61,671 nt of DNA from an uncultured Candidatus Actinomarina sp. (GTDB taxonomy: Bacteria > Actinomycetota > Acidimicrobiia > Actinomarinales > Actinomarinaceae), in the NCBI GenBank assembly GCA_902615855.1, contig CACMQN010000004.1:1-61671 (forward strand). Reading direction: 5' to 3'. The notes beneath the pieces were generated by a model. The model saw only the letters and a program-made list of their open reading frames with translations. It searched no databases and had not been told where the DNA came from. Positions 1 through 9,892 of this stretch are shown here, piece after piece; within the stretch, counting starts at the first letter, position 1; every line of letters begins with the position of its first letter. Both the position numbers and the translations under genes were made by a program.

Positions 1-210
1 ATAAATTGGTTGGTTATGTTCGACATCGTTAAGTTCAGAAAAAATTGACTCTAAAGTCTTCTTTTCAAAATTTAATTTATTTTCAATCTGATTTAAAAAT
101 TTTGTAGCAATTGTTTTTGCTGATTCCTCCGTTTTTCCGGAAACCTGAGAAATGAATTCTGAAAGAGCACTTTCAAGCTGAGTATTTAAATTATCAACCT
201 TCTTGCTCAT
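1..210 (-). CDS. Unidentified protein, N-terminal 70 residues (runs off window)
   Basis: Reading leftward from an ATG at 210-208 the frame stays open to the window edge, giving 70 residues that begin [19 protein letters not shown]. The visible part is polar, rich in Lys, Glu, Asn and Ser, with no membrane segment, and looks mostly helical or coiled-coil-like. Its ATG overlaps the ftsH TGA in an ATGA arrangement, so it is very likely translationally coupled to ftsH and in the same operon. I do not recognise a family from this part and assign no function. The tight coupling makes a real gene likely. Confidence 0.6.
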   Translation of the reverse strand, partial: MSKKVDNLNTQLESALSEFISQVSGKTEESAKTIATKFLNQIENKLNFEKKTLESIFSELNDVEHNQPIY

Positions 211-2072
211 GCTAATTTTAAATTTTTGCCAGAACCTGTGATGTTAACTTTTTTTATTTTATTAAATATTCTTGCAACTTCTTCTCTATCGATTGTTTCT
301 TTATCCATCAAAACTTTTACCATGTCTTCCATTTGTTTTTTAAACTTTCCAAGTATCTTTCCAGCAATTATGTGTGCGTCACTCAAAAGGCTCTTAACCT
401 CTTCATCAATTGATGAGGCTACTTCGTCAGAATAATCCTGCTGTCTTCCATAGTCGCGACCAAGGAATACTTCATTTGTTCCTTTTCCATAAAGCATAGG
501 TCCAAGCTTTTCACTCATTCCAAATTCCATAACCATTCTTCTTGCAATCTCTGTTGCTTTTTCAATATCATTTGAAGCTCCGGTAGTTGGATCAGCAAAA
601 ATTAGCTCTTCAGCAACTCTTCCACCCATCAACATTGCCAACCTGTCTTTAAGTTCTGCTTTTGAAGTTAAATACTTTTCACTGTCAGGAAGGGCTTGGG
701 TGTATCCTAGAGCACGTCCTCTTGGAATAATTGTAACCTTATGGATCGGATCAGCATTTGGTAAGGCCCATCCTACAAGAGCGTGACCAGTTTCATGATA
801 AGCAATGATTAATTTTTCTTCTTCAGTCAAAATCTGACTTTTCTTTTCTGGTCCAGCTAGGACTCTGTCAATTGAGTTTTCTATGTCTGAATTAGAAATT
901 GTTTTTTTGCTTTTTCGAGCTGCAAGTAGAGCAGCTTCATTTAATAAGTTTGCTAAATCTGCTCCTGTAAATCCAGGGGTTTGCTTAGCAATAGTCTCTA
1001 AATTTACATTTTTGGCAATAGGTTTATCAATAGCATGAACTTTAAGAATCTGTGTTCTTCCTTTTAGATCCGGCCTATCTACAATTACCTGTCGATCAAA
1101 TCTACCAGGTCTAAGCAATGCGGGATCCAATACATCTGGTCTATTTGTTGCTGCCATCAAAATTACACCTTGGTTTGCTTCAAAACCATCCATTTCTACA
1201 AGAAGTTGATTTAATGTTTGTTCTCTTTCATCATGACCACCACCTAAACCAGCGCCTCTCATTCTACCCACTGCATCTATCTCATCTATAAAAATTATTG
1301 CTGGGGAAGACTCTTTGGCTTTTTTGAATAGATCTCTTACTCTGCTTGCTCCAACACCAACAAACATTTCTACAAAATCAGATCCTGAAATACTGAAAAA
1401 AGGTACATTGGACTCACCTGCTACTGCTTTTGCCAATAAAGTTTTTCCAGTTCCTGGTGGGCCAACAAGTAAAACGCCTTTTGGAATTTTTGCTCCAAGC
1501 TTGTTAAATTTATCTGGGGATTTTAAAAATTCTTTTATTTCTTCGAGCTCTTCTTTTGCTTCCTCTGCTCCTGCAACATCTTTAAATGTTACTTTTGGAG
1601 ATTCTTCATCTAACTCTTTTGCTTTTGACTTACCAAATTGCATTATTTGATTTCCATTTGAACGAACCTGAGAAAACATAAAAAACATAAATCCAGCTAA
1701 AAATATCCAAGGAAGAAATGCTATCAAATAGTCTTGCATTCCAGCTGGTTCTGTATCTGTATTTAAAACAATGTTTTGATCAATTAATAATTTAAATATT
1801 TCTCCTTCAAAACCTTCTGGGTAATCTGTTTTAAAAAGTGAATCATTATTAGCCAGTTTGTATTCAACTGTGTTTGATTGTTCCTTTATAGTTGCTTCGG
1901 TTACTAAACCATTGTTTATTTGAGTTTGGAATTCTGAAAAGGTTGAATTTTCAGGAGCATTTATAGTTTGATTATATCTCTGAACACCAAGAAATATTAA
2001 TAATCCCAGTCCTACGTAAATTAGTAGAGATCTGTTCCTTTTTTTGTTTTGTTCTTGTTTATTTTCTTCCAC
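207..2072 (-). CDS. ftsH: ATP-dependent zinc metalloprotease FtsH
   Basis: Membrane-anchored AAA+ protease that degrades misfolded or unassembled membrane proteins and some regulators. The 621-aa product has the family layout: a first membrane segment near residues 15-31, a short extracytoplasmic domain, a second segment near 115-134, Walker A GPPGTGKT at 204-211, Walker B IFIDEID near 260-266, the second region of homology [17 protein letters not shown] near 308-324, and the zinc-binding HETGH at 426-430. Length is normal. The stop overlaps the start of the next gene (ATGA). It lies 54 nt downstream of tilS, the usual partner, but the hpt gene often found between them is absent. Confidence 0.97.
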   Translation of the reverse strand: MEENKQEQNKKRNRSLLIYVGLGLLIFLGVQRYNQTINAPENSTFSEFQTQINNGLVTEATIKEQSNTVEYKLANNDSLFKTDYPEGFEGEIFKLLIDQNIVLNTDTEPAGMQDYLIAFLPWIFLAGFMFFMFSQVRSNGNQIMQFGKSKAKELDEESPKVTFKDVAGAEEAKEELEEIKEFLKSPDKFNKLGAKIPKGVLLVGPPGTGKTLLAKAVAGESNVPFFSISGSDFVEMFVGVGASRVRDLFKKAKESSPAIIFIDEIDAVGRMRGAGLGGGHDEREQTLNQLLVEMDGFEANQGVILMAATNRPDVLDPALLRPGRFDRQVIVDRPDLKGRTQILKVHAIDKPIAKNVNLETIAKQTPGFTGADLANLLNEAALLAARKSKKTISNSDIENSIDRVLAGPEKKSQILTEEEKLIIAYHETGHALVGWALPNADPIHKVTIIPRGRALGYTQALPDSEKYLTSKAELKDRLAMLMGGRVAEELIFADPTTGASNDIEKATEIARRMVMEFGMSEKLGPMLYGKGTNEVFLGRDYGRQQDYSDEVASSIDEEVKSLLSDAHIIAGKILGKFKKQMEDMVKVLMDKETIDREEVARIFNKIKKVNITGSGKNLKLA

Positions 2073-2126
2073 ATTTTAAATTTAATAGAAGTAAGGTTAA
2101 ATAAATAGTCAAATATTAACTCTTTA

Positions 2127-3389
2127 CTAAACTTTAAATGAACTTTTTTCAATAGAAGCAATAAGTATATTTGATTTATATCTTTTTTCATTTTTAATTG
2201 CCTCATCTGATTTTCTTAATCCAACAACCCAATATAAAGAATTATCTACATATATAAGTGGCCAAAAATTTCTTAATTCGCTATTAACTCCATAATTTCT
2301 AAATATTTCTGTTACCTTAATTGAATTATTTCCAGTTATGATTTTTTCACCATCTTCGGTAGTTTTAATCGACACATTTGAACCTTTTGGTATAGATATG
2401 CTCCATTTATTAAAAATGTCAATCGATGAAACTATCTTGAAATTAAAAAATCCATAACTGTCAAAACTAGATTTATCATTCAGCATCCATTTCTTTTTAT
2501 CTAAAAATAAAACTGAGCCTGCAGATTTAAAACATATCCAATCTTTAAAAAAATCCAATTTTATATTTTCATCTATAACTTTTTCTACTTTTTGAATATC
2601 TTTTTTTTCAAATGAGGTCATTCCAATATATTTGCCGACCTGATTCAAATAATATTGTCTCTCCATGCTTTTTTTGTTTATTAATAAAGCTGGGATTTCA
2701 ACATATCCCTTAGATTTTTTTAAGTATTTCAAATTATCATTTTCATAATTTGATCTAAATGCAACCTCATTTGATAATTGATTTGCTTTAGTTTCAAAAG
2801 AACCTGGAAATTTATTATCTATTTCAGGAATTAAAAAATTTCTAATCCAATTTCTGACTATATTATTATCTCTATTTGTTGGGTCATCTAAATAAGGCAC
2901 GTTATTTTGGTTAGCGTACTCATAAATTTCTTTTTTTGAAATATTAATCATTGGTTTACTTGATAAAGAATTGTCTGAATTGATAGACTTTAACCCTTCT
3001 AACCTCGTACCTCGAAATAAATTTATTAATAATGTTTCCGCCTTGTCTGATAGATTATGACCTGTGAGTAAAACTTCATCCTTTTTTAAATTTGATAAAA
3101 GATGCTTATATCTTTCATCTCTCATTTCAGTTTCAGATGAATTAGATTTCAAAGAAGTCTGAATTATTTCCAAATCTAAATTTAATGATTTTGCTACTTG
3201 TTTTGCTGAGGTTTCTAAATCTTTAGAGTGTACTTGGTTGTGCTGAACAAACACAAGCCTTATATTTTTGGTAATTTTGAATAGAATATGAGCCAAGACT
3301 GAACTATCGACGCCGCCACTTAAAGCGATAACAAGGTTTTTAGACACATCAATATTTCTTTGAACGATGTTTTCAATTGTAGAATTCAT
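2127..3389 (-). CDS. tilS: tRNA(Ile)-lysidine synthetase TilS
   Basis: Converts the wobble C34 of tRNA-Ile(CAU) to lysidine so that it reads AUA, an essential activity in a low-GC genome where AUA is common. The N-terminal PP-loop ATPase motif is clear (ALSGGVDSSVLAHI, near residue 22), followed by the family stretch GHNLSDKAETLLINLFRGTRLEG near residue 110. At 420 aa it matches long-form TilS with a C-terminal substrate-binding domain, which here is divergent. It is followed by ftsH on the same strand and preceded by a small membrane protein gene 10 nt upstream, suggesting one operon. Confidence 0.92.
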   Translation of the reverse strand: MNSTIENIVQRNIDVSKNLVIALSGGVDSSVLAHILFKITKNIRLVFVQHNQVHSKDLETSAKQVAKSLNLDLEIIQTSLKSNSSETEMRDERYKHLLSNLKKDEVLLTGHNLSDKAETLLINLFRGTRLEGLKSINSDNSLSSKPMINISKKEIYEYANQNNVPYLDDPTNRDNNIVRNWIRNFLIPEIDNKFPGSFETKANQLSNEVAFRSNYENDNLKYLKKSKGYVEIPALLINKKSMERQYYLNQVGKYIGMTSFEKKDIQKVEKVIDENIKLDFFKDWICFKSAGSVLFLDKKKWMLNDKSSFDSYGFFNFKIVSSIDIFNKWSISIPKGSNVSIKTTEDGEKIITGNNSIKVTEIFRNYGVNSELRNFWPLIYVDNSLYWVVGLRKSDEAIKNEKRYKSNILIASIEKSSFKV

Positions 3390-3399
3390 AAAAACTTGT

Positions 3400-3678
3400 T
3401 TACTTTTTTATTACTTTATATCTCTTTTTTGTAACTTGCCTAAAGTATTGAACTATATTGCCAATAATTACAAGGGTTGCAATAGCAACACTTGTAGGAA
3501 TTAGAAACTTATATGTCCATTGCGGATCTTCTGGAACCTCTATCTCTTCTTCAATTACAATTGCTGGTATAGGAGTTTGTTCATGGTCATCTGTAAAGCT
3601 TGAAGAGCCATTAGTAATTGCAAATGCAAAACTGTTAATAAATAAGAAAATAAAAAACATTGCCAAAAACTTTTTCAC
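3400..3678 (-). CDS. Small membrane protein with signal peptide, function unknown
   Basis: A 92-aa product with a typical signal sequence (MKKFLAMFFIFLFINSFAFA), an acidic, proline-containing linker of about 30 residues, one membrane segment (about residues 58-76) and a short basic tail ending KKRYKVIKK. The predicted topology is a large outside loop with a cytoplasmic C-terminus. I do not recognise the family. It starts the tilS-ftsH transcript or is cotranscribed with it, the gap to tilS being about 10 nt. Signal peptide and context support a real gene. Confidence 0.6.
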   Translation of the reverse strand: MKKFLAMFFIFLFINSFAFAITNGSSSFTDDHEQTPIPAIVIEEEIEVPEDPQWTYKFLIPTSVAIATLVIIGNIVQYFRQVTKKRYKVIKK

Positions 3679-3733
3679 ATTAAAAGACTACACAATCATC
3701 AAAAAAAAATAAATTTATATTGGATTTATTTTG

Positions 3734-3805
3734 AGCCGAAGGAGGGAATTGAACCCTCGGCCTGCTCATTACGAGTGAGCTGCTCTACCACTGAGCTACT
3801 TCGGC
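3734..3805 (-). tRNA. tRNA-Thr (anticodon CGU)
   Basis: On the minus strand the 7-bp acceptor stem GCCGAAG/CTTCGGC, the D-arm, the anticodon arm CTCAC-TCGTAAT-GAG and the T-arm GAGGG-TTCAATT-CCCTC all form. The anticodon loop CTCGTAA gives anticodon CGT, which reads ACG, so this is tRNA-Thr. CCA is not encoded. It lies between metK and the small membrane protein gene. Confidence 0.93.
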
Positions 3806-3829
3806 AAAGAAAAGGATTATAAGATACTC

Positions 3830-4912
3830 TTAAATATCCTCGATTTTCTCCCAGTTTCTGTTGTCATGTCCAAAATGAGAGAACAATGTATCTTCCCTAT
3901 AATTTACATTTAATAAATCTAATCGCTCAATAATTACTCCAGGCTTCATGCCAAACCTTGATACAAAATCATTTAAGACAGAATCTTTTTCTTTTTGAGA
4001 ACCAAATGTATCAACCGATAATTCATAGGGTTCTGCTTTACCTATTGCATAGGCAACTCTTATCTGACATTTATCTGCCAAATTATGAGCAACTATATTC
4101 TTTGCTAAATGTCTTGCTGCATATGCTGCTGAACGATCAACTTTTGATGGGTCTTTCCCAGAAAATGCACCACCACCAACGGGCACAGTTGGTCCATATG
4201 CATCAACAACGATTTTTCTCCCTGTCAGTCCAGTATCTCCAGCAGGCCCACCTTTAACAAATGAACCAGATGGGTTAAGATCAAACTGAAATTTTCCATC
4301 AACGTATTTCGTTATCATATCTTCAAGATTGATTCTTAGTTCGTCAATATCTATATCTTTTTTATGCTGTGTGGATATAACAACTTTTGTTTCTTCTCCA
4401 CCTGTTGTCACCTGAACTTTAGAATCTAAATCAAGTTTTTCATCATTATTCTGAATTTCCCAAAGAGCCATCTGAATATTTCTACTCATATCAAAGGTAG
4501 GAGGCATAAAAGATTCAGTTTCATTGGTAGCATAGCCAACCATAATACCTTGATCTCCTGCTCCTAAGTCTTCTTCATCCTCAACTGCAGATCTTATCTC
4601 CTCAGATTGAGGTGTTAACTCATTTTGAATTTTTAAACTATCTAATTGAAAATCCTCAAAGCTTGTCTTTATTGTTTTTGCTAGTGCATCTTTAACTATC
4701 TTTTCAATACCTTTATCGTCTATTTTTGCAATATCACTAATTTCTCCACCAACAACAACTAATCCACCATAAGTTGTACCAGTTAAAAATGTTTCTACTG
4801 CAACTCTTGATTTACTATTGTTTGAAAGGGCTTCAGTCAAAACATAGTCTGAAATTAAATCAGCAATTTTATCGGGATGTCCGGGAGAGACAGTTTCAGC
4901 TGTTTTATACAT
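3830..4912 (-). CDS. metK: S-adenosylmethionine synthetase
   Basis: Makes S-adenosylmethionine from methionine and ATP. Diagnostic stretches are present: SPGHPDKIADLISD at the N-terminus, GAGDQGIMVGYATNE in the middle, and GGGAFSGKDPSKVDRSAAYAAR followed by YAIGKAEP in the C-terminal half. At 360 aa it is shorter than the usual 380-400 aa, with trimmed loops and a variant N-terminus (KTAETVSPGHPDK rather than FTSESVSEGHPDK). An AAGGAG ribosome-binding site lies about 11 nt before the ATG. It is divergent from an MFS gene, and I saw no SAM riboswitch in the 107-nt gap. Confidence 0.95.
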   Translation of the reverse strand: MYKTAETVSPGHPDKIADLISDYVLTEALSNNSKSRVAVETFLTGTTYGGLVVVGGEISDIAKIDDKGIEKIVKDALAKTIKTSFEDFQLDSLKIQNELTPQSEEIRSAVEDEEDLGAGDQGIMVGYATNETESFMPPTFDMSRNIQMALWEIQNNDEKLDLDSKVQVTTGGEETKVVISTQHKKDIDIDELRINLEDMITKYVDGKFQFDLNPSGSFVKGGPAGDTGLTGRKIVVDAYGPTVPVGGGAFSGKDPSKVDRSAAYAARHLAKNIVAHNLADKCQIRVAYAIGKAEPYELSVDTFGSQKEKDSVLNDFVSRFGMKPGVIIERLDLLNVNYREDTLFSHFGHDNRNWEKIEDI

Positions 4913-5019
4913 TGCTATATATGCTCCTTAAAATTTACATTAATAAGCATAATTATATTAATAATTCTTTGGAGTAGTTTCTACTTTAACTTAATCAAAT
5001 TAGTTATTATCCTTCTGCT

Positions 5020-6195
5020 ATGTCATCTGAGATTAAAAAAATTTACAACTTATTATTCTCAGTCGGATTTTCATCCATAGGCTTTATTGCCGCTATAACT
5101 GTAACGGCATTGGCTGTAAGAGAAGTGACTACAAATCCGTATTTAGTAGGTGCTCCTAATGCATTAGGCGTGGGTGGTGCGTATGTTGGAACTCAAATTT
5201 TTGAATATCTTCAAAATAAATATTCTAGGATGAGTGCACTAACTTATACATTCTTTTCAGGTGGCTTGGGTGGACTTGTTTGTTTTATTAGTCTTTTAAT
5301 TAATTCATTTTATTTACTTCTTTTGGGTGCGTTTATTTTAGGTATTGGCCAGTCAGCAACATTGCAAACAAGATATGCTTCGTCATTTTTAGTTAAAGAA
5401 AATTTTAGGGCAACAGCATTGTCGTTGGCAATATGGTTTTCTGTTTTTGGTTCTGTGTTTGGGCCCAGGCTTGTCGGTCAATATTCTTCGACTTTTGAAA
5501 AAATGTTCGGTTCTGAATTAATAGTTGCCTACTTAATTGCAACATTAGGTTTTTTACTTGCCGGCATATCAGTGTTAGGACTAACTAAAAAGGACAGTGC
5601 GTTAAGGATGCCTGCTACTACGAACAAAAAGGACACAAGTAATAAACTTGATAAAACTGCAAAACAACTTACCGCGTTATTAGTTATTAATCACTTTGTA
5701 ATGGTTATTATCATGGCTTCAACTCCCTTGCATATTCAAGATATAGGAGAAACAATCCAAGTAGTCGGAACAATAATAAGTTATCACACTCTTGGAATGT
5801 TTGTATTTTCTCCGGTGTTAGGTGGAATAGTAGACAGAATTGGTTCAAAAAAAATATCAATTTCTGGTGGAGTTATTTTATTAGCTAGTTGCATATTTGC
5901 TCTTAATAGTGAGGATATGTTTTTACTACACTTAAGTCTATTTTTGCTTGGTCTTGGTTGGAACTTTAACTTTGTTGCAATAAGTTCTGAAATCTCAAAA
6001 TATTCCATTACGAAGAAAACAAACTTAAATATTAAAAGCGACTCTTTTGTTTTTATAGGAAGTTTGGTTGCTCAGTCTTCATTAGGTTTAACATATACCT
6101 TTATAGGATTTAGAGGACTTGTAATATTTGGTATTTCTTGTGCTGTAATTTTATTAATTTCATTAATTGGAAACTCATCAAAACTATTAACTTAA
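5020..6195 (+). CDS. MFS transporter, substrate unknown
   Basis: A 391-aa polytopic membrane protein with about 12 hydrophobic segments in two halves, separated by a polar loop near residues 190-215 (ALRMPATTNKKDTSNKLDK). The second half contains GGIVDRIGSKK, the cytoplasmic loop signature of the major facilitator superfamily. The substrate cannot be read from sequence. It is transcribed away from metK and converges on the MBL-hydrolase gene with 2 nt between the stops. The ATG was chosen because it gives a short polar N-terminus before the first membrane segment. No strong ribosome-binding site is visible. Confidence 0.75.
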   Translation: MSSEIKKIYNLLFSVGFSSIGFIAAITVTALAVREVTTNPYLVGAPNALGVGGAYVGTQIFEYLQNKYSRMSALTYTFFSGGLGGLVCFISLLINSFYLLLLGAFILGIGQSATLQTRYASSFLVKENFRATALSLAIWFSVFGSVFGPRLVGQYSSTFEKMFGSELIVAYLIATLGFLLAGISVLGLTKKDSALRMPATTNKKDTSNKLDKTAKQLTALLVINHFVMVIIMASTPLHIQDIGETIQVVGTIISYHTLGMFVFSPVLGGIVDRIGSKKISISGGVILLASCIFALNSEDMFLLHLSLFLLGLGWNFNFVAISSEISKYSITKKTNLNIKSDSFVFIGSLVAQSSLGLTYTFIGFRGLVIFGISCAVILLISLIGNSSKLLT

Positions 6196-6197
6196 AA

Positions 6198-7034
6198 TCA
6201 AATCTCGATATTAAAGAGGTCGTATCCAATATATATATTTCCATCATAATATTGCTTAAGTTCCTCTAACACTTTCTCTTCATCAAAATTTGGGGGGACA
6301 AAATGTGTAAGGACTAAATTTTTTGTTTTTGTTTGGTTTGCAATATCCCCTACATCTTTTGTGATTGTATGATACTTCTCAATATTTTTTATTGTTTCTA
6401 AGGTCATCCGGTTTCTATCCATTTCTAAATTCACAAATAATTCATGTACTAAAATATCAGAATCCTTTGCTTCCTTTATTAAATTTTCAGATTTCTTGGT
6501 GTCACCTGATATAACAATTATTTTTTCTTCATCATTTTCAGTAACATTTATTTTAAAACCATAAGCCGGATTTACAGGTTGATGATCAACATCAAAAGGA
6601 CGGATTGTTACATTTTCATAAATAAACTTATATCCTTCATCAATCTCAACAACTTCGATGTTTAAACCATCTTCATTAGGTCTCATCTCATATTTTTTTC
6701 TTAATTCAAGTTCATCTGAATAAGATTCAAGCTGCTTAATGAAGAAATGTTCTAGTCCAGCTGGACCAATAATCTTAAATGGTTTTTTTCTTCCTTGGTG
6801 CCATCCAGAAATATATAGTTGGTATAAGTCAACTATATGGTCTGAGTGCATGTGAGTAATGAAAACTTCATCTATATCGGAACTTTTTAATCCTAATTTG
6901 TTAAGTCTTTGAGTTACTCCAGAACCAACATCAAAGAGATAGTTTTTTTTATTTATTTGTAAGAGAGTAGACGGGCCAAATCTGATATGGCTTGGTGCAG
7001 GACATCCAGTTCCTAATAGAACTATCCGATTCAT
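6198..7034 (-). CDS. MBL-fold hydrolase of the RNase Z / arylsulfatase type
   Basis: A 278-aa metallo-beta-lactamase-fold protein. The metal-binding HMHSDH motif is near residue 61 (ITHMHSDHIVDLYQL), with ISGDTKKSENL for the bridging Asp, VLTHFVPP for the late His, and the early LLGTGCPAPS typical of RNase Z-like proteins. Canonical RNase Z has HxHGDH; the Ser here resembles the related arylsulfatase-like branch, so tRNA 3-prime processing is possible but not proven. It overlaps holB by 4 nt (ATGA) at the end of the MFS-tmk-holB operon. Confidence 0.8.
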   Translation of the reverse strand: MNRIVLLGTGCPAPSHIRFGPSTLLQINKKNYLFDVGSGVTQRLNKLGLKSSDIDEVFITHMHSDHIVDLYQLYISGWHQGRKKPFKIIGPAGLEHFFIKQLESYSDELELRKKYEMRPNEDGLNIEVVEIDEGYKFIYENVTIRPFDVDHQPVNPAYGFKINVTENDEEKIIVISGDTKKSENLIKEAKDSDILVHELFVNLEMDRNRMTLETIKNIEKYHTITKDVGDIANQTKTKNLVLTHFVPPNFDEEKVLEELKQYYDGNIYIGYDLFNIEI

Positions 7035-7885
7035 AATTTACTTGATTCAACAATCAGATTATTAATAGCTATTCTAGGTCTTATCCCATTTGATAAGTCC
7101 TCAATTAAATTTGTTAATAATTCTGAATATCTAAATTCTATTTTAGAAAAGTTTTGTATTGATAAAATACTGTTAACAAGATATTCGATTGTACTTTGAA
7201 AAACTTTCACAGTATTTACATTTTCAATTTTTAAATCATCTATTTTCTTTTCTAACTCGATAAAGTTAAATAATCTATCATTTATTTCACTATTAATTGT
7301 TTTTAATTCTTGTAAAGTACCAGAAATTGATTCAAGTCTTTCTTTTGTTCCATTTAAAATATATTCATTATCAATATCTAAAAAATTTATTATTTCATCA
7401 AGGTCAAAATTGTAACTATATGTAAATTCGTCATCTATATATATTGTCCGACATCTACTTTTGAGCGTTGGTAAAATACTCTTAACTGAGTCATCTTTAG
7501 CATGTGACCAATACCTACCATTTGATGTGATAATGAAAATATTAGATTTTGATGGTTCCTCTAGAGTTTTCAACAAAGCATTTGATGCCTCTTCTGTAAG
7601 AGATCTGTCTGGAGGAAAAATAAATATTTTATACTGACCCTCGATTGGAAAAATGCTTTCATCATTAATTACTTGTCTTATGTCATTTACACCAAGAGTA
7701 TTTTGGTTTTCAGATGTCACCACTCTTATATCTGGATGGTTGATAATTTGATTTTCATCAAAAAGCAAAGATGAGGAAAATAGTTTCGATTGTTCCATTA
7801 AGTATTTTGAAGAGCTTGAAATTAATAGGTAAGAATGAAATGGGTTTTCAGTTTCGTTTTTTAGTAATTTATTTAACTCAGTCAA
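7031..7885 (-). CDS. holB: DNA polymerase III delta-prime subunit (clamp loader)
   Basis: Clamp-loader ATPase-like subunit of the replicative polymerase. The 284-aa product has the weak AAA+ features of delta-prime, including the SNALLKTLEEPS motif (EEASNALLKTLEEPSKSNIF) and the LKSRCRTIYI stretch. The Walker A is degenerate, as expected of a non-hydrolysing subunit, and there is no clear zinc-binding Cys cluster. It overlaps tmk by 8 nt, the classic tmk-holB pairing, which supports the call. The C-terminal 100 residues are poorly conserved. Confidence 0.87.
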   Translation of the reverse strand: MTELNKLLKNETENPFHSYLLISSSSKYLMEQSKLFSSSLLFDENQIINHPDIRVVTSENQNTLGVNDIRQVINDESIFPIEGQYKIFIFPPDRSLTEEASNALLKTLEEPSKSNIFIITSNGRYWSHAKDDSVKSILPTLKSRCRTIYIDDEFTYSYNFDLDEIINFLDIDNEYILNGTKERLESISGTLQELKTINSEINDRLFNFIELEKKIDDLKIENVNTVKVFQSTIEYLVNSILSIQNFSKIEFRYSELLTNLIEDLSNGIRPRIAINNLIVESSKL

Positions 7886-8480
7886 GCTCTAACCATTTAT
7901 AAATTGTTTTTAAGTTATCTGTTAAATCTAAAGTTGCATCAATCACTAAGAAATTCTCATCAAATTTTTCTGAAAGTTGAAGATAGCCCTCTCTTACTTT
8001 TTTAAAAAAGTCGAGCTCTGAACTTCCGATTCTATCATTAATTTTTTGTCTTTTTAAAGACACCTCAGGATCGATATCTAAAAGTATTGCCTTTTCGGGC
8101 CAATATCCTTCAACTGCTACATCATTAATTTCATAAATTTTATCGAAACCTAGCCCTCTCCCAACACCTTGATAGGCAACTGAAGAATACGCACTTCTAT
8201 CTGATATGATTTTTACACCATTTTCTATTGATGGTTTGATTATCTCTCTAATAAGGTTTGCTCTATTTGCAGAAAAGAGTAATGCTTCTGTCAAAGGCTC
8301 AACCGTGTATTCATGGCTGAGCAAAAGATCTCGTATGCCCTCGCCAAGTTTTGAACCACCTGGTTCCCTTACTATTTTAAAATTTATAGATTTTTTTTCT
8401 AGATGACTGCTTAATGCTTCGATATAGCTTGTTTTTCCAGAACCATCAACACCCTCGAAAGCCAAATAATCTGTATTCAA
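7878..8480 (-). CDS. tmk: Thymidylate kinase
   Basis: Phosphorylates dTMP to dTDP. The 200-aa product has the P-loop FEGVDGSGKTSYIEAL at residues 8-23, the DR-containing region (ISDRSAYSSVAYQG) and REPGGSKLGEGIRDLLL, all typical of bacterial Tmk. It sits directly upstream of holB with overlap and 1 nt after an MFS gene, so the three are probably one transcript. Confidence 0.96.
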   Translation of the reverse strand: MNTDYLAFEGVDGSGKTSYIEALSSHLEKKSINFKIVREPGGSKLGEGIRDLLLSHEYTVEPLTEALLFSANRANLIREIIKPSIENGVKIISDRSAYSSVAYQGVGRGLGFDKIYEINDVAVEGYWPEKAILLDIDPEVSLKRQKINDRIGSSELDFFKKVREGYLQLSEKFDENFLVIDATLDLTDNLKTIYKWLELD

Positions 8481-8481
8481 A

Positions 8482-9804
8482 TTAATTTTCCTTTTTGTCT
8501 AAATCAAATTTAATCTTATTAAAATTTGATCTCTCAATACCAAATTCCTTAAAAATTCTTTTGTATCCAATAGTAAAATTCAAAATTCCAGTAATAAATA
8601 TCAAAATTGAACTTCCTATCAATACTAAATAAACTCCGTCTTGATTGAAAACTCCATCTAAATAATTTGCAGCTGCACCAGATATCAAAAAAGAAATTAG
8701 TAGTGCAAGTCTTCCAATGGTATAAAAGTTACCAAAAACTCTTCCTCGTAGTTCAGGATTAGTAGAAGCTTGCAAGTAACTTATAGTTAGAAGGTAAACC
8801 CCACCCGTACCAACTCCAGATATGAAAATTGATAATAAGATTACAACAAAATCTACTGATCTAAATGCTGAAAATAGGGAAATTCCTGTAATTATCATGC
8901 AAGAGCCTATGAGAAAATTTATTCTGTTGAACGTTGTAACAAAATAACTAAGAGTTAGCATACTAAATATTATTCCTGTTCCAAAGGAAGCAATCATGAA
9001 ACCAAACGAGCTTTCACTAAAACCTAAATCTACAGTCAGAAATGTATGGCCTAGAATGAATAATGTTCCTGCACCAATTAAACAAGATGAAATCGAAAAA
9101 GCTATATTCCTAATATTTTTGGTTTTAAAAAAATAGTTAATACCTTCTTGAAAATTCTTTATAGAAAATGGAGGATTACTACTTGCTGTATTTACATTTT
9201 TATTTTTTAGAAAATACAATAAGTATGCAGAAAGCAAAAATGTAATGGTGTCGAGTAAAAAAATTATCGAACCACTCCAACCATTTCCAAATTCATTAAC
9301 GACATTAAAGGTTTCGACACCGCTAAAAAAACCCAACAATAATGACGCTAAAGGTAATGTTGCGTATGTTCCGATTGCAAAAAGTGAATTTGCTTTTACA
9401 AGATTCTCAGAGTCTATAATCTCGGGAACCACAGCCTCTCTAGATGGCTGTCTTATTAATGAAAAAATCTCTGAGAAAAAATTAATTATAAAAATAAAAT
9501 ATAAATTATCCGCAAAAAATAAAAATAAAACTAAGACCATTCTTGTAAGATCGCAAAAAATCATCACTAATTTTTTATCAAATCTATCAGCTATCAAACC
9601 AGCAAATGAGGAAAGTAATGCAGGAATTATTCTAGCTACCAAGGGAACAACTGCTGTTAGTTCTGAATTTCCACTCTCTGTACCTATGTAGCTTGCTAAA
9701 GCTACAGACGCAAAGAGAGTTGCCCAATCTCCAAAACTTGATATCGAACCTGACCACCACAATAATGAAAACTGAGATTTGGAAAAAATTTTTATATTAT
9801 TCAT
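8482..9804 (-). CDS. MFS transporter (MFS_3 / enterobactin-exporter-like)
   Basis: A 440-aa membrane protein with about 10-12 hydrophobic segments. The beginning FSLLWWSGSISSFGDWATLFA and the loop GLIADRFDKKLVMIFCD match the MFS_3 family of drug or siderophore exporters found upstream of tmk in several actinobacteria. RQPSREAVVPEII is another family hallmark. The substrate is unknown. It is the first gene of the MFS-tmk-holB-MBL operon and is divergent from topA with an 88-nt gap. Confidence 0.82.
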   Translation of the reverse strand: MNNIKIFSKSQFSLLWWSGSISSFGDWATLFASVALASYIGTESGNSELTAVVPLVARIIPALLSSFAGLIADRFDKKLVMIFCDLTRMVLVLFLFFADNLYFIFIINFFSEIFSLIRQPSREAVVPEIIDSENLVKANSLFAIGTYATLPLASLLLGFFSGVETFNVVNEFGNGWSGSIIFLLDTITFLLSAYLLYFLKNKNVNTASSNPPFSIKNFQEGINYFFKTKNIRNIAFSISSCLIGAGTLFILGHTFLTVDLGFSESSFGFMIASFGTGIIFSMLTLSYFVTTFNRINFLIGSCMIITGISLFSAFRSVDFVVILLSIFISGVGTGGVYLLTISYLQASTNPELRGRVFGNFYTIGRLALLISFLISGAAANYLDGVFNQDGVYLVLIGSSILIFITGILNFTIGYKRIFKEFGIERSNFNKIKFDLDKKEN

Positions 9805-9892
9805 TGTTTATATAATCACTATAAATCGAATTTAAAATACTTTTTTTTTAAAATCCTGTACATTTAAAAAAAATGATGTTATCAATAAAGAC

